Counted from the stretch's first letter, positions 7,058-15,190 are shown. The stretch: 64,000 bases of DNA from Hyphomonadaceae bacterium (GCA_022844345.1 JALHLU010000007.1:210905-274904), one strand, 5' to 3'. The notes: generated from the sequence alone by a model not told the origin. Numbers and translations: made by a program.

Positions 7058-7681
7058 TTACGGGTTCGCTCCTTCAATCGAGTGTGGGGTTGCTCGCACG
7101 AGGGTTGCGGCGAGAGCTGTGAGCACGGCCTCGTGGTTCGACGGGCGCAACGCCATGCGATGCATGGCCTTGCTGCTCACCATGAGGCCTGACTGAAAGC
7201 TCGACACACCCACCGCCTCATGGTGAGCAGCATGGCGGAGCCATGCGTCCGTCGAACCATAGGCTCCGAGGGGATCGGCGTTGCGGAGGCGCTTCAGCCT
7301 GTCAGCGTGGGCTTGCGCGCGTTGCTCCATCTCGGTGCAGGCGATGACGAGGGCGGCGATGCGGGCGAGGAGTTCGGGCAGGCTCTTGGCGCGGGTGAGG
7401 CGCGGCGTTGCGCGGCGGTGCGGCAGGCCGGGGCGGATGCGGGCGATCTGGCAGCCGCGCATGGCGATCCAGAGGCGGAGGGAGTCTTCGGCGTCGAGGA
7501 TCAGCTGTTCGAGGTGGAGGCGCAGGGCTGGGTTGATCAGGAGTTCGGCGAGCGTGGCTTCGTCTTGCGAGACGTGGACGAGTTGCAGCGCGCGATGACG
7601 TAGGCCTTCGGCGACCTGGCGGATGGGATCGCCGGGGAAGAGCGCACGCAGGATGAGCCAGAGCCAGGACATGGGGAGCAT
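7058..7681 (-). CDS. hypothetical protein, paralogue of the 63.5-64.0 kb gene, with palindrome-encoded insert
   Basis: A 207-residue protein of unknown function. Residues 1-135 form an alpha-helical, Leu/Arg/Ala-rich core (VSQDEATLAELL, AEDSLRLWIAMRGCQIARIRPGLP, SLPELLARIAALVIACTEME). There is no signal peptide and only a weakly hydrophobic start. Compared with the second copy, 97 of 107 residues match from LQLVHVSQDE to ADPL. Residues of roughly 137-197 are then encoded by a palindromic intergenic-type repeat (7094-7272), after which both proteins return to the common tail PHSI-x-GANP. The frame stays open through the insert, so this is a genuinely extended protein or a tolerated insertion. 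The pattern of mostly conservative amino-acid changes between copies suggests the core is under selection. Confidence 0.65.
   Translation of the reverse strand: MLPMSWLWLILRALFPGDPIRQVAEGLRHRALQLVHVSQDEATLAELLINPALRLHLEQLILDAEDSLRLWIAMRGCQIARIRPGLPHRRATPRLTRAKSLPELLARIAALVIACTEMEQRAQAHADRLKRLRNADPLGAYGSTDAWLRHAAHHEAVGVSSFQSGLMVSSKAMHRMALRPSNHEAVLTALAATLVRATPHSIEGANP
7133..7262. repeat. palindromic repeat, family A, inserted in a coding region
   Basis: A long imperfect inverted repeat. Its centre has a perfect 17-bp pair, GCTGCTCACCATGAGGC (7172-7188) and its reverse complement (7215-7231). The outer arms share GGTTCGACGG (7135-7144 against 7248-7257). The outer sequence GAGCAC-GCCTCGTGGTTCGACGGG recurs at 15897-15921, where another family member lies between genes. 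Here it sits inside the open frame of the duplicated hypothetical gene. Confidence 0.75.
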
Positions 7682-7825
7682 TCTGCGCCCATTCCGGGCC
7701 CGGCTGGTTCTGCGCGGCTGCGTCCGACAAGTTTTGGCGCGAAGGGGTTGAAATGGTGGGCGGAGTTTTTTCTGCCTCCGACAGTTTCGGACAGGCGGTT
7801 TCCTACAAATCGGGCCTTACGCGGG

Positions 7826-7893
7826 CCCCCCTCCGTCACGCCGCGAAGACGCGGCGCGCCACCTCCCCCACTTGCGTTGCAAGTGAGGGAGGC
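7826..7893. repeat. palindromic repeat, family B, intergenic copy
   Basis: The unit contains CCTCCGTCACGCCGCG and GCGCGCCACCTCCCCC, followed by a hairpin whose arms are CCTCCCCCACTTGC and GCAAGTGAGGGAGG (7862-7893). The same unit occurs as a head-to-head pair at 63511-63659. It lies in the 303-bp gap between the duplicated hypothetical gene and the end of the rpsF-rpsR-rplI operon, which holds nothing else apart from the terminator. Confidence 0.7.
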
Positions 7894-7930
7894 AAGAGGC
7901 CGGGTGAAGTTCAGCGGTCCGGAGAAAGCA

Positions 7931-7962
7931 AAAAGGCCCGCTGTTTCCAGCGGGCCTTTCTT
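7931..7962 (-). terminator. intrinsic terminator of the rpsF-rpsR-rplI operon
   Basis: A 9-bp stem GGCCCGCTG/CAGCGGGCC (7935-7943 and 7948-7956) with loop TTTC lies just past the rplI stop codon. The A-run at 7930-7934 becomes a T-run on the minus-strand transcript. The same hairpin, stem and loop, occurs at 16018-16048. Confidence 0.85.
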
Positions 7963-7984
7963 TGTTGGATCAGGTCGAGCTGGA

Positions 7985-8572
7985 TCAGCCGTCGATCGGG
8001 CCGCGGTCGAAACCGGCGGCCTGGGCGGCAGCGGCGATTTCCTGGGCGGCTTCGACGTCGGCAGCCTTGTCGGCAGCCTGACCGGCAGCGATCACGTTCT
8101 CACCCTTGGCCTGGCGTTCAGCTTCGTCCGGCGAGCGGGCGACGTTGACCGTGAGCTTGAAGGACACTTCCGGGTGCAGGCGGATGGTGACCTCGTGAAT
8201 GCCGATCGTCTTGATCGGCGTGTTGAGGACAACGTGCCGGCGCTCGATCTTGTGGCCTTTGGAGGCGGCAGCTTCAGCGATGTCGCGCGCGGCGACAGAA
8301 CCGTAAAGCTGACCGGTTTCGCCGGCCTGGCGGACCAGGATGTACGACTCGCCTTCGAAGCCGGTTGCGTCCGTTTCGGCCACGGCGCGAGCCTTGGCGT
8401 TGCGGGCTTCGATGGCGGCGCGCTCGCGCTCGAACCGGGCCTTGTTGGCGTCGGTGGCGAGGAGAGCCTTGTGCTGCGGCAGAAGGTAGTTACGGGCAAA
8501 GCCGTTCCTGACCTTCACCACTTCGCCGATGGCGCCGAGGTTTTCGACGCGCTCCAGGAGGATGACTTCCAT
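7985..8572 (-). CDS. rplI: 50S ribosomal protein L9
   Basis: A 195-residue protein that begins with the invariant L9 N-domain [32 protein letters not shown], which binds 23S rRNA at the base of the L1 stalk. A long connecting helix follows (about residues 40-75), then the C-domain with [13 protein letters not shown] and [13 protein letters not shown]. The C-terminus carries an Ala/Glu-rich extension of about 45 residues that is longer than in E. coli L9 (149 aa) and common in alphaproteobacteria. It is the last gene of the rpsF-rpsR-rplI operon, 13 bases after rpsR. Confidence 0.98.
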   Translation of the reverse strand: MEVILLERVENLGAIGEVVKVRNGFARNYLLPQHKALLATDANKARFERERAAIEARNAKARAVAETDATGFEGESYILVRQAGETGQLYGSVAARDIAEAAASKGHKIERRHVVLNTPIKTIGIHEVTIRLHPEVSFKLTVNVARSPDEAERQAKGENVIAAGQAADKAADVEAAQEIAAAAQAAGFDRGPIDG

Positions 8573-8585
8573 GGGATGCTCCCTC

Positions 8586-8846
8586 CTATTTCACGAGATA
8601 CGGAAGCAGCGACAGATGGCGCGCGCGTTTGATCGCTTGCGACAGGACGCGTTGCTTCTTGGCGGAAACGGCCGTGATGCGGGCCGGGACGATCTTGCCC
8701 TTCTCCGAGATGTAGCGCTGGAGAAGCTTGACGTCCTTGTAGTCGATTGGTGGGGCGTCAGCGCCCGAGAACGGGCACACCTTGCGCCGGCGGCCGAACG
8801 GGCGGCGCGAGGGCAGGTTGGCGATATTGATTTTCTGTTGGGCCAT
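8586..8846 (-). CDS. rpsR: 30S ribosomal protein S18
   Basis: An 86-residue protein with the S18 signature: CPFSG near the N-terminus, [50 protein letters not shown] across the body. It binds the central domain of 16S rRNA together with S6. The gene lies between rpsF (19-base gap) and rplI (13-base gap), the standard order. Confidence 0.98.
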   Translation of the reverse strand: MAQQKINIANLPSRRPFGRRRKVCPFSGADAPPIDYKDVKLLQRYISEKGKIVPARITAVSAKKQRVLSQAIKRARHLSLLPYLVK

Positions 8847-8865
8847 TGTGTTGTGCTCCTATCGC

Positions 8866-9333
8866 CTAGCGGTCGCGCGGGGGACGGGGCGGACGATCGC
8901 CACGGTCTTCGCGGGGCGGACGGTCGCCACGGGGCGGACGGTCGCCAAAGCCGCCACCACCGCCGAAACCACCGCCGAAGTCGTCGTCACGACGCTTGCG
9001 GTCGTCACGATCCTTGCGGGCGATCACGGGCGAGGGCTCTTCGGAGAGAGCTTCGACCTTCACGGTGAGGAAGCGCAGCACGTCTTCGTTGATGCGCAGG
9101 CGGCGCTCGATCTCGTGGATCACGGGACCGGGGGCGTCGATGTTGATCAGCGAATAGTGAGCCTTGCGCGATTTCTTGATCGGGTAGGACAGGTTGCGGA
9201 GGCCCCAGTACTCGGTCTTGCCGACCTTGCCGTTGCCTTCGGTGACGATCTTGGTGATGTCTTCCACCAGCGCGTCGACCTGTTGTGGGGAAATATCGGG
9301 TCGCGTGACGACCACGTGTTCGTAGAAAGCCAT
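8866..9333 (-). CDS. rpsF: 30S ribosomal protein S6 with a long glycine/arginine-rich tail
   Basis: A 155-residue protein. Residues 1-100 are a standard S6 fold ([71 protein letters not shown]). Residues 108-155 are an Asp/Arg/Gly/Pro-rich low-complexity tail ([23 protein letters not shown]). E. coli S6 also has a C-terminal extension, but it is acidic and polyglutamylated; this one is RGG-like and basic, which suggests RNA contact. First gene of the operon, with the promoter presumably in the 233-base gap shared with the divergent fabD. Confidence 0.97.
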   Translation of the reverse strand: MAFYEHVVVTRPDISPQQVDALVEDITKIVTEGNGKVGKTEYWGLRNLSYPIKKSRKAHYSLINIDAPGPVIHEIERRLRINEDVLRFLTVKVEALSEEPSPVIARKDRDDRKRRDDDFGGGFGGGGGFGDRPPRGDRPPREDRGDRPPRPPRDR

Positions 9334-9566
9334 TTTTCATCCCTTCTTGGAGGGGCGGCGCCAGCTGGCCGAAGGGCGGCCAGACGACGATGGATCCCGC
9401 GAGCCCGGATGGGCCGAAGGACCGCCTCTCACTTGGAAGCGGCGGGCTATACAGCAAAAGCGGGGAGAATCAAGCATTCCACAGCCCCCAAGGCTGTTCT
9501 CCTTGCGCCCAAACGCCCCAGTTCATAGGAAAACCCACCGCAGACCCCGATTCCGAGGCGTTTCCC

Positions 9567-10526
9567 ATGTCGTTTGCTTTCATCTTCCCCGGCCAGGGCT
9601 CGCAGGCCGTCGGCATGGGCAAGGAGCTGGCGGATGCGTTTCCGGCGGCGAGGGCGGTGTTCGACGAGGTCGATGCGGCGCTGGGCGAGAAGCTGTCGGA
9701 CCTGATCTGGGGCGGGCCGATCGAGACGCTGACGCTGACGGCCAATGCGCAGCCGGCGCTGATGGCGGTGAGCCTGGCGGCGGCGCGGGCGCTGGAGACG
9801 GGCTTTGGTGTGACGATTTCGCGGGCGGCGTTCGTGGCCGGGCATTCGCTGGGCGAGTATTCGGCGCTGGCGGCGGCGGGTGCGCTGTCGATCACGGATG
9901 CGGCGCGGCTGCTGCGCAAGCGCGGCGAGGCGATGCAGGCGGCGGCGCCGGCGGGCACGGGCGCGATGGCGGCGCTGATCGGCAAGGTCGATGTCGAGAT
10001 TGCGGAGATCATTGCGCTGGAAGGCGGGGCGGCGGGCACGGTGGTGGTCGCCAACGACAACAATGTGGGCAATGTCGTGATCTCGGGCTCGAAGGCGGGC
10101 GTCGAGGCGGCGATTGCTGCGGCGAAGGCGAAGGGCGTGAAGGCCATTCCGCTGCCCGTTTCTGCGCCATTCCATTCGCCGCTGATGGCGCCGGCTTCGG
10201 TCGTGATGGAAGAGGCGCTGGCGGCGGCGACAATCCTTAAACCGGTCGTGCCAGTGGTCGCCAATGTGACGGCGCGGCCGATTTCGGAGCCGGCGGACAT
10301 TCGCCGGCTGCTGGTCGAGCAGGTGACGGGGCGCGTGCGCTGGCGCGAGAGCATTCAGTGGATGGCCGAGACGGTCGAGAAGGGTGGCGGCGGCGTCTCG
10401 ATGTTCGTTGAGACAGGCGCGGGCAAGCAACTGTCGGGCATGGTGAAGCGCAATGCGCCGGATGCGGCGACGGTGGCGCTGAACGTACCGGCTGATCTTG
10501 AGGCGTTTGCGAAGGGGTTGGGTTAG
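9567..10526 (+). CDS. fabD: malonyl-CoA:ACP transacylase
   Basis: A 319-residue enzyme that moves malonyl from CoA to acyl carrier protein. The start at 9567 gives MSFAFIFPGQGSQAVGMGK, the usual N-terminus; the frame stays open upstream, but that stretch has no family similarity. The nucleophile motif is AGHSLGEYSA with Ser94, and SAPFHSPLM holds the partner His. It opens the run fabD-fabG-acpP-fabF-mltG-yicC-gmk, all on the plus strand. It is separated from fabG by 165 bases that hold a palindromic repeat, which is unusual because the two genes are often close together. Confidence 0.97.
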   Translation: MSFAFIFPGQGSQAVGMGKELADAFPAARAVFDEVDAALGEKLSDLIWGGPIETLTLTANAQPALMAVSLAAARALETGFGVTISRAAFVAGHSLGEYSALAAAGALSITDAARLLRKRGEAMQAAAPAGTGAMAALIGKVDVEIAEIIALEGGAAGTVVVANDNNVGNVVISGSKAGVEAAIAAAKAKGVKAIPLPVSAPFHSPLMAPASVVMEEALAAATILKPVVPVVANVTARPISEPADIRRLLVEQVTGRVRWRESIQWMAETVEKGGGGVSMFVETGAGKQLSGMVKRNAPDAATVALNVPADLEAFAKGLG

Positions 10527-10548
10527 GATTGTGGGCGCCGGCCTGTCC

Positions 10549-10674
10549 CGCTCATCCTGACGAAAGTCAGGATCCAGGGCGGAAGTTGAGGCAGGCGCAT
10601 GATTTGGGATGCAGCTCGAATCCGGGACAAGGTTCGAGAGCGGCCCTGGGTCCTGACTTTCGTCAGGACGAGCG
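10549..10674. repeat. palindromic repeat, family C, between fabD and fabG
   Basis: Two 32-base arms, 10549-10580 and 10643-10674, form a near-perfect inverted repeat. Each arm contains its own small palindrome, TCCTGACGAAAGTCAGGA or a one-base variant. The 62-base spacer is unique. The repeat fills most of the fabD-fabG gap, so it would be transcribed in an operon mRNA and could fold into a long hairpin that affects mRNA stability or processing. A weak open frame crosses it in the fabG frame. Confidence 0.8.
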
Positions 10675-10691
10675 GTGGAGAGGTTCGGCTC

Positions 10692-11426
10692 ATGTTCAAT
10701 CTGACTGGCAGGTTTGCACTCGTCACCGGCGCTTCGGGCGGGATTGGCGGGGCGGTGGCCAAGGCGCTGGCGGAGGCGGGCGCCAAGGTGGCGCTGTCGG
10801 GCACGCGGGTGGAGGCGCTGGAGGCGGCGCAGAAGGATATCCCCAACTCTGTGATCCTGCCGTGCAACCTGTCGGACCCGGCCGCGACGGCGGCGCTGGT
10901 GGGGCAGGCGGAAGAGGCGCTGGGCGGGCTGGACATCCTGGTATCGAATGCGGGCCTCACCAAGGACGGCCTGCTGATGCGCATGAAGGACGAGGACTGG
11001 GACACCGTCCTCAACGTCAACCTCGGCGCGTATTTCCGGCTGTCGCGGGCGGCCATGCGGGGGATGATGAAGCGCCGCCACGGCCGGATCATCGGAATCA
11101 CGTCAGTTGTCGGCGTGACCGGCAATGCCGGCCAGACCAACTATGCCGCCTCCAAAGCCGGAATGATCGGCTTTTCGAAGTCGCTGGCGCAGGAAGTGGC
11201 CAGCCGGAACATTACCGTGAACTGCATTGCGCCAGGGTTCATCGCCACGCCCATGACGGACGTGCTGAAGGACGACCAGAAAGAGGGGCTCCTCAAGGGA
11301 ATTCCGGCTGGACGGCTGGGGACGGGGGCTGACATTGCCGCGGCGGCGCTTTATCTCGCATCAGACGAATCCGCTTACGTAACGGGCCAGACCCTGCACG
11401 TTAATGGCGGGATGGCCATGGTCTAG
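10692..11426 (+). CDS. fabG: 3-oxoacyl-ACP reductase
   Basis: A 244-residue short-chain dehydrogenase that reduces beta-ketoacyl-ACP with NADPH. It shows the cofactor motif TGASGGIGG (residues 12-20), NAG (86-88) and the catalytic set Ser138, Tyr151 and Lys155 (ITSVVGVTGNAGQTNYAASKAG). The C-terminal YVTGQTLHVNGGMAMV is typical of FabG. The start at 10692 (MFNLTGRFALVTG) fits the family; the open frame extends upstream into the palindromic repeat but encodes nothing FabG-like. Followed after 119 bases by acpP. Confidence 0.97.
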   Translation: MFNLTGRFALVTGASGGIGGAVAKALAEAGAKVALSGTRVEALEAAQKDIPNSVILPCNLSDPAATAALVGQAEEALGGLDILVSNAGLTKDGLLMRMKDEDWDTVLNVNLGAYFRLSRAAMRGMMKRRHGRIIGITSVVGVTGNAGQTNYAASKAGMIGFSKSLAQEVASRNITVNCIAPGFIATPMTDVLKDDQKEGLLKGIPAGRLGTGADIAAAALYLASDESAYVTGQTLHVNGGMAMV

Positions 11427-11545
11427 GCCGGGGCCCTTAAGGCGGCTATGGTCAAAGGAATTCGGGCGTGTTACCGCGCCGAAATGTAGGTTTTTCCGGG
11501 CCCCGGACTTGGTGTTTTGGGGCCACGATACTGGAAGGGATAAAG

Positions 11546-11779
11546 ATGTCCGACGTGATCGAGCGCGTTAAGAAAATCGTGGTCGAGCGCCTGGAAGTGG
11601 ACGCTGAGAAGGTCAACGAAAAGGCCTCGTTCATCGACGATCTGGGCGCCGACTCGCTGGACCTGGTCGAGCTCGTCATGGCGTTCGAAGAAGAATTCGG
11701 CATCGAAATTCCGGACGATGTGCAAGAGCAGATCGGCACCGTGGGCGACGCCGTCCGCTTCATCAAGGAACGCGTCTAA
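11546..11779 (+). CDS. acpP: acyl carrier protein
   Basis: A 77-residue acidic carrier of the growing fatty acyl chain. The 4'-phosphopantetheine attachment Ser is Ser37 in [19 protein letters not shown], with the usual helix-2 recognition surface. The ATG at 11546 follows a GGAAGGGA ribosome-binding site. The 119 bases upstream may hold a separate promoter, which is common for this highly expressed gene. fabF follows after 30 bases. Confidence 0.98.
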   Translation: MSDVIERVKKIVVERLEVDAEKVNEKASFIDDLGADSLDLVELVMAFEEEFGIEIPDDVQEQIGTVGDAVRFIKERV

Positions 11780-11809
11780 CTTACGCGCGCCCCGGTTCGG
11801 AGCCCCATA

Positions 11810-13093
11810 ATGCGGCGCGTTGTCATCACCGGCATGGGACTCGTGACTCCTCTGGCCAACGGTCGCGAGGCGTCGTGGAAGAAACTCATCGCCGGTGAGT
11901 CAGGGCTTAAGTCCGTCGACCTGTTCGACACGTCAGACCTTGCCTGCAAGATTGGCGGGCAGGTGCCGTGGGTCAGCGGGCGCGGCGGCGGCAGCGCGGG
12001 CGATCCCGACTCGTTCGATCCCGAGAAGACGATGTCGCCGAAAGAGCAGCGGCGCGTCGACGAGTTCATCCTCTATGCGATGGCGGCGGCTGATGAAGCC
12101 ATCGCGGACGCGGGCTGGACGCCGGAAGGCTATGAGGATCGCATCCGCACAGGCGTGCTGATCGGCTCGGGCATTGGCGGCCTCAAGGCGATTGCCGATA
12201 CGGCGATCGAGCTGCACGAGAAGGGACCGCGCAAGGTCTCACCATTCTTCATTCCGAGCGCGCTGATCAATCTCGCGTCGGGCCAGCTTTCCATCAAATA
12301 CGGCTTCAAGGGACCGAACCATGCGGTCGTGACGGCGTGCGCGACAGGCGCCCACGCGATCGGCGACTCGGTGCGCCTGATCCAGTGGGGCGATGCGGAC
12401 GTGATGGTGGCCGGCGGCGCCGAGGCTTCGGTCTGCCGCATCGGCTATGCAGGGTTCATTGCCTGCCGCGCAATGTCGACCTCCTACAACGACACGCCGA
12501 CCAGGGCTTCGCGTCCCTATGACAAGGACCGCGACGGGTTCGTGATGGGCGAAGGCGCCGGCATCGTGGTGCTCGAAGAATATGAGCATGCGAAGAAACG
12601 CGGCGCGAAGATCTATGCAGAGGTCGTGGGCTATGGCCTGACGGGCGATGCGTTCCACATCACCTCGCCGGACGAGTCGGGCGATGGCGGCGAGCGCGCG
12701 ATGCGCACGGCGCTGCAGCGGTCGGGCCTTGATGCGTCCGAGATCGACTATGTGAACTCGCACGGCACGTCGACGCCGGCGGGCGACGAGATCGAGGTGC
12801 GGGCCGTTGAGCGCGTGCTGGGCAATGCGGCTTCGACCACCCATCTTTCGTCCACCAAGTCCGCCATCGGCCACCTTCTGGGCGCGGCCGGTTCGGTGGA
12901 GGCGATCTTCTGCGCCCTGGCGATCCGCGATGGCGTGATCCCGCCGACGCTTAACCTGGACAATCCGTCGTTCGAGACGCCGATCAATCTCACGCCGCAC
13001 AAGGCCGTGAAGAAGAAGATACGGGCGGCCCTGTCGAACTCGTTCGGCTTTGGCGGGACGAACGCGGCGCTGGTGCTAAAGGCGCCAGACTAG
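11810..13093 (+). CDS. fabF: 3-oxoacyl-ACP synthase II
   Basis: A 427-residue condensing enzyme that extends acyl-ACP with malonyl-ACP. The catalytic triad is visible: Cys177 (VTACATGAH), His318 (NSHGTSTPAGD) and His355 (STKSAIGHLLGAAG). SNSFGFGGTNAAL near the C-terminus is the usual glycine-rich loop. The N-terminus MRRVVITGMGLVTPLA is standard. It follows acpP directly and precedes mltG by 46 bases. Confidence 0.97.
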   Translation: MRRVVITGMGLVTPLANGREASWKKLIAGESGLKSVDLFDTSDLACKIGGQVPWVSGRGGGSAGDPDSFDPEKTMSPKEQRRVDEFILYAMAAADEAIADAGWTPEGYEDRIRTGVLIGSGIGGLKAIADTAIELHEKGPRKVSPFFIPSALINLASGQLSIKYGFKGPNHAVVTACATGAHAIGDSVRLIQWGDADVMVAGGAEASVCRIGYAGFIACRAMSTSYNDTPTRASRPYDKDRDGFVMGEGAGIVVLEEYEHAKKRGAKIYAEVVGYGLTGDAFHITSPDESGDGGERAMRTALQRSGLDASEIDYVNSHGTSTPAGDEIEVRAVERVLGNAASTTHLSSTKSAIGHLLGAAGSVEAIFCALAIRDGVIPPTLNLDNPSFETPINLTPHKAVKKKIRAALSNSFGFGGTNAALVLKAPD

Positions 13094-13125
13094 ACACATA
13101 AATCGGCGTAAGACTGGCGGGCGCT

Positions 13126-13131
13126 AAGGAG
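13126..13131 (+). promoter_or_regulatory. ribosome-binding site that fixes the TTG start of mltG
   Basis: AAGGAG lies 8 bases upstream of the TTG at 13140. No other in-frame start nearby has an equivalent site, and translation from this TTG begins exactly at the membrane anchor. Confidence 0.65.
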
Positions 13132-13139
13132 TTTACTGC

Positions 13140-14306
13140 TTGGGCAAGCTTGTTGGATTCCTGCTTCTGGTTGTCGTGCTCGCTGCTGCGGCTGTTGGCG
13201 GCGGATGGCTGTGGCTCAACGGGACATACACCGCCGCAGGCCCGGCGAGCGAGGATGGCAAGCCCCGGCTTGTTGTCGTCGAAAAGGGAGCCGCCGCTCA
13301 GGCGATCGCAACCAAGCTGAAGGACGCCGGCGTGATCGCCGATGCGGAGCAGTTCCGGCTGGTGCTGCGGCTGCGCGAGTTCATGGGCGACAAACCGGTG
13401 ATGAAGGCGGGCGAATATCTGATTGCAAGCGGCGCCAGCATGGAGACCATTGTTGGCGAGCTGACGGGCGGCGCATCGATGCAGTATGCGGTGGTTATCC
13501 CGGAGGGGCTTTCGACACTCCAGATCATCGAGCTGCTGTCCGGGGAAGAGTGGAACACGACGGATGTGGCGTGGAAGCCGACCGACGAAGAGATTGAGGC
13601 CCAGCGGGCTGCCTACAACGCGCTTCCGGCCGAGCAGCGTCAGAGAGCTTTCCGGGCGAAGTGGGGGCTGACCTACAAGCTGGGCGGCGACGCGCCGGGC
13701 GACATTCCCGAGGGCGTGCTTCTGCCAGGCGACTATGCCGTCTCGCGCGGGGATACGATCGCGGACGTGGTGAAGCGCATGCGGGAGGCGCAGACAAAGC
13801 TTCTGAACGAGTTGTGGGACAAGCGCGCGGCCGACATTCCGGTGAAGACGAAGGAAGAGGCAATCATCCTTGCTTCCATCGTCGAGAAGGAAACCGGCAA
13901 TGCGGATGAGCAGCCCACGGTGGCCGGGCTTTATTCGAACCGGTTGCGCCAGGGCATGCGGCTGCAGGCCGATGCAACCATCGTCTATGGCATCACAAGG
14001 GGCAAAGGGCCGCTGGGCCGCACGATCACGGGGGCGGAGCTCAAGGCGGTCAACGACTGGAACACGTATGCAATGGACGGCCTGCCCAAGTCTCCGATCT
14101 GCAATCCCGGCCGGGGCGCAATCGCCGCCGCGCTGAACCCGGCCAACACCAAGGCGATCTTCATGATGGCCGATGGCGAAGGCGGGCACCACTTCTCGGA
14201 GACCAATGCCGAGCATGAGCGCTATAGCGACGCCTACTGGAAGAAGCGCAGGGAAGATGAGGCTGCTGGTGTGAACACCCCGGCCGTCCGGCAGCAGCAG
14301 CGATAG
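13140..14306 (+). CDS. mltG: endolytic murein transglycosylase MltG
   Basis: A 388-residue inner-membrane enzyme that cuts glycan strands as they are made and so sets a terminus. A single membrane anchor (residues 3-26) is followed by a LysM-like region and the YceG domain with LLPGDYAV, the catalytic-Glu motif LASIVEKETG (about residues 244-253), GLYSNRLRQGMRLQADATIVYG and LPKSPICNPG. The start is TTG with a good AAGGAG site. The segment around residues 135-180 is longer than in E. coli MltG (340 aa). The gene lies between fabF and yicC, a common alphaproteobacterial order. Confidence 0.95.
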   Translation: MGKLVGFLLLVVVLAAAAVGGGWLWLNGTYTAAGPASEDGKPRLVVVEKGAAAQAIATKLKDAGVIADAEQFRLVLRLREFMGDKPVMKAGEYLIASGASMETIVGELTGGASMQYAVVIPEGLSTLQIIELLSGEEWNTTDVAWKPTDEEIEAQRAAYNALPAEQRQRAFRAKWGLTYKLGGDAPGDIPEGVLLPGDYAVSRGDTIADVVKRMREAQTKLLNELWDKRAADIPVKTKEEAIILASIVEKETGNADEQPTVAGLYSNRLRQGMRLQADATIVYGITRGKGPLGRTITGAELKAVNDWNTYAMDGLPKSPICNPGRGAIAAALNPANTKAIFMMADGEGGHHFSETNAEHERYSDAYWKKRREDEAAGVNTPAVRQQQR

Positions 14307-14314
14307 GGCGGGGC

Positions 14315-15190
14315 ATGATCCGGGGCATGACGGGGTTTGGCCGGGCGCAGGGACAGGCGCTCTGGGGCGCCTGGGTCTGGGAGATCCGCTCGGTGAACGG
14401 CAAGGCCGTTGACCTGCGCACGAACTTTCCGCCGGGCTGTGATGCGGTGGACTTCGAGGCGCGCAAGCGCGTGAAGGAGCGCTTCCAGCGCGGCAGCTTC
14501 CAGCTTCAATTGAAAGTTGACTGGGTGCGCGATGCAGGCGCCACGCAGGTGGACACGCGCGAGCTGGCGCGGCTGGTGCGGCTGTCGCGGCACTGGGCGA
14601 AGTCGGGGGCGGCGCCGGCGAGCCTCGATGGCCTGCTGGCGGCGCCCGGTGTGGTGAAGGGCGCAAGCCGTACAAGTTCGGCCGTGGACGAGCAGACGGC
14701 GAAGGACCTGCTGGCCGGGCTGGACGTGGCGCTGGATATGCTGGCCGAGGCGCGGGCGCGGGAGGGCGCGGGGCTGGGGCAGCTGTTCAACAGCATGCTG
14801 GCCCAGATGGAGCAGCTGTGCCGGCAGGCGGGCGAGTTCGCGGGACGGCAGCCGGAACTGGTGCGTGACCGGTTCAAGGCGCGGCTGGCCGAGATAGCCA
14901 AAGACGCCAGCATCGATCAGGACCGGATCGCGCAGGAAGTCCTGGTGATGGCGACGCGTGCGGATGTGCGCGAGGAGCTGGACCGGCTGGCGGCGCATAT
15001 CGTCTCCGCCCGCGCCATCCTTGCCTCGGGCGAGGCGGTTGGAAGGAAGCTGGACTTTCTGTGTCAGGAGCTTAACCGGGAGACCAACACGCTTTGCTCG
15101 AAATCGGCCAGCCTGGAGCTGACCAATGCCGGGCTGGCGCTCAAATCGCTGATCGACCAGTTCCGGGAGCAGGTCCAGAATGTCGAATGA
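14315..15190 (+). CDS. yicC: YicC-family endoribonuclease
   Basis: A 291-residue protein of the YicC/YloC family, known as metal-dependent endoribonucleases that act in sRNA and mRNA turnover. The N-terminus MIRGMTGFGRA and SVNGKAVDLRTNFPP are family hallmarks. So is the C-terminal part: EELDRLAAHIVSARAILASGEAVGRKLDFLCQELNRETNTLCSKS. It starts 8 bases after mltG and overlaps gmk by 11 bases, which suggests translational coupling. Confidence 0.95.
   Translation: MIRGMTGFGRAQGQALWGAWVWEIRSVNGKAVDLRTNFPPGCDAVDFEARKRVKERFQRGSFQLQLKVDWVRDAGATQVDTRELARLVRLSRHWAKSGAAPASLDGLLAAPGVVKGASRTSSAVDEQTAKDLLAGLDVALDMLAEARAREGAGLGQLFNSMLAQMEQLCRQAGEFAGRQPELVRDRFKARLAEIAKDASIDQDRIAQEVLVMATRADVREELDRLAAHIVSARAILASGEAVGRKLDFLCQELNRETNTLCSKSASLELTNAGLALKSLIDQFREQVQNVE

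Larger units (their letters stand above)
6889..7681. repeat. dispersed duplicated locus, copy 1
   Basis: This segment is closely repeated at 63290-64000. The two homologous blocks are about 6889-7093 (matching 63290-63490, and largely noncoding downstream of the gene) and 7273 onward (matching 63678 onward, the body of the gene). Between them, 7094-7272 and 63491-63677 are unrelated to each other and each consists of a different palindromic repeat. The duplication holds one minus-strand gene plus its 3' flank, with a conserved hairpin at 7032-7052. No transposase or terminal inverted repeat is visible. Confidence 0.85.

Noticed and set aside
7826..7893. CRISPR-like repeats
   Set aside because: The repeats are palindromes that occur singly or as inverted pairs, not regularly spaced direct repeats, and no cas gene is present.
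9447..11081. A 544-codon minus-strand open frame opposite fabD and fabG
   Set aside because: Antisense to two clear fab genes; the product is Arg/His-rich and has no family features.
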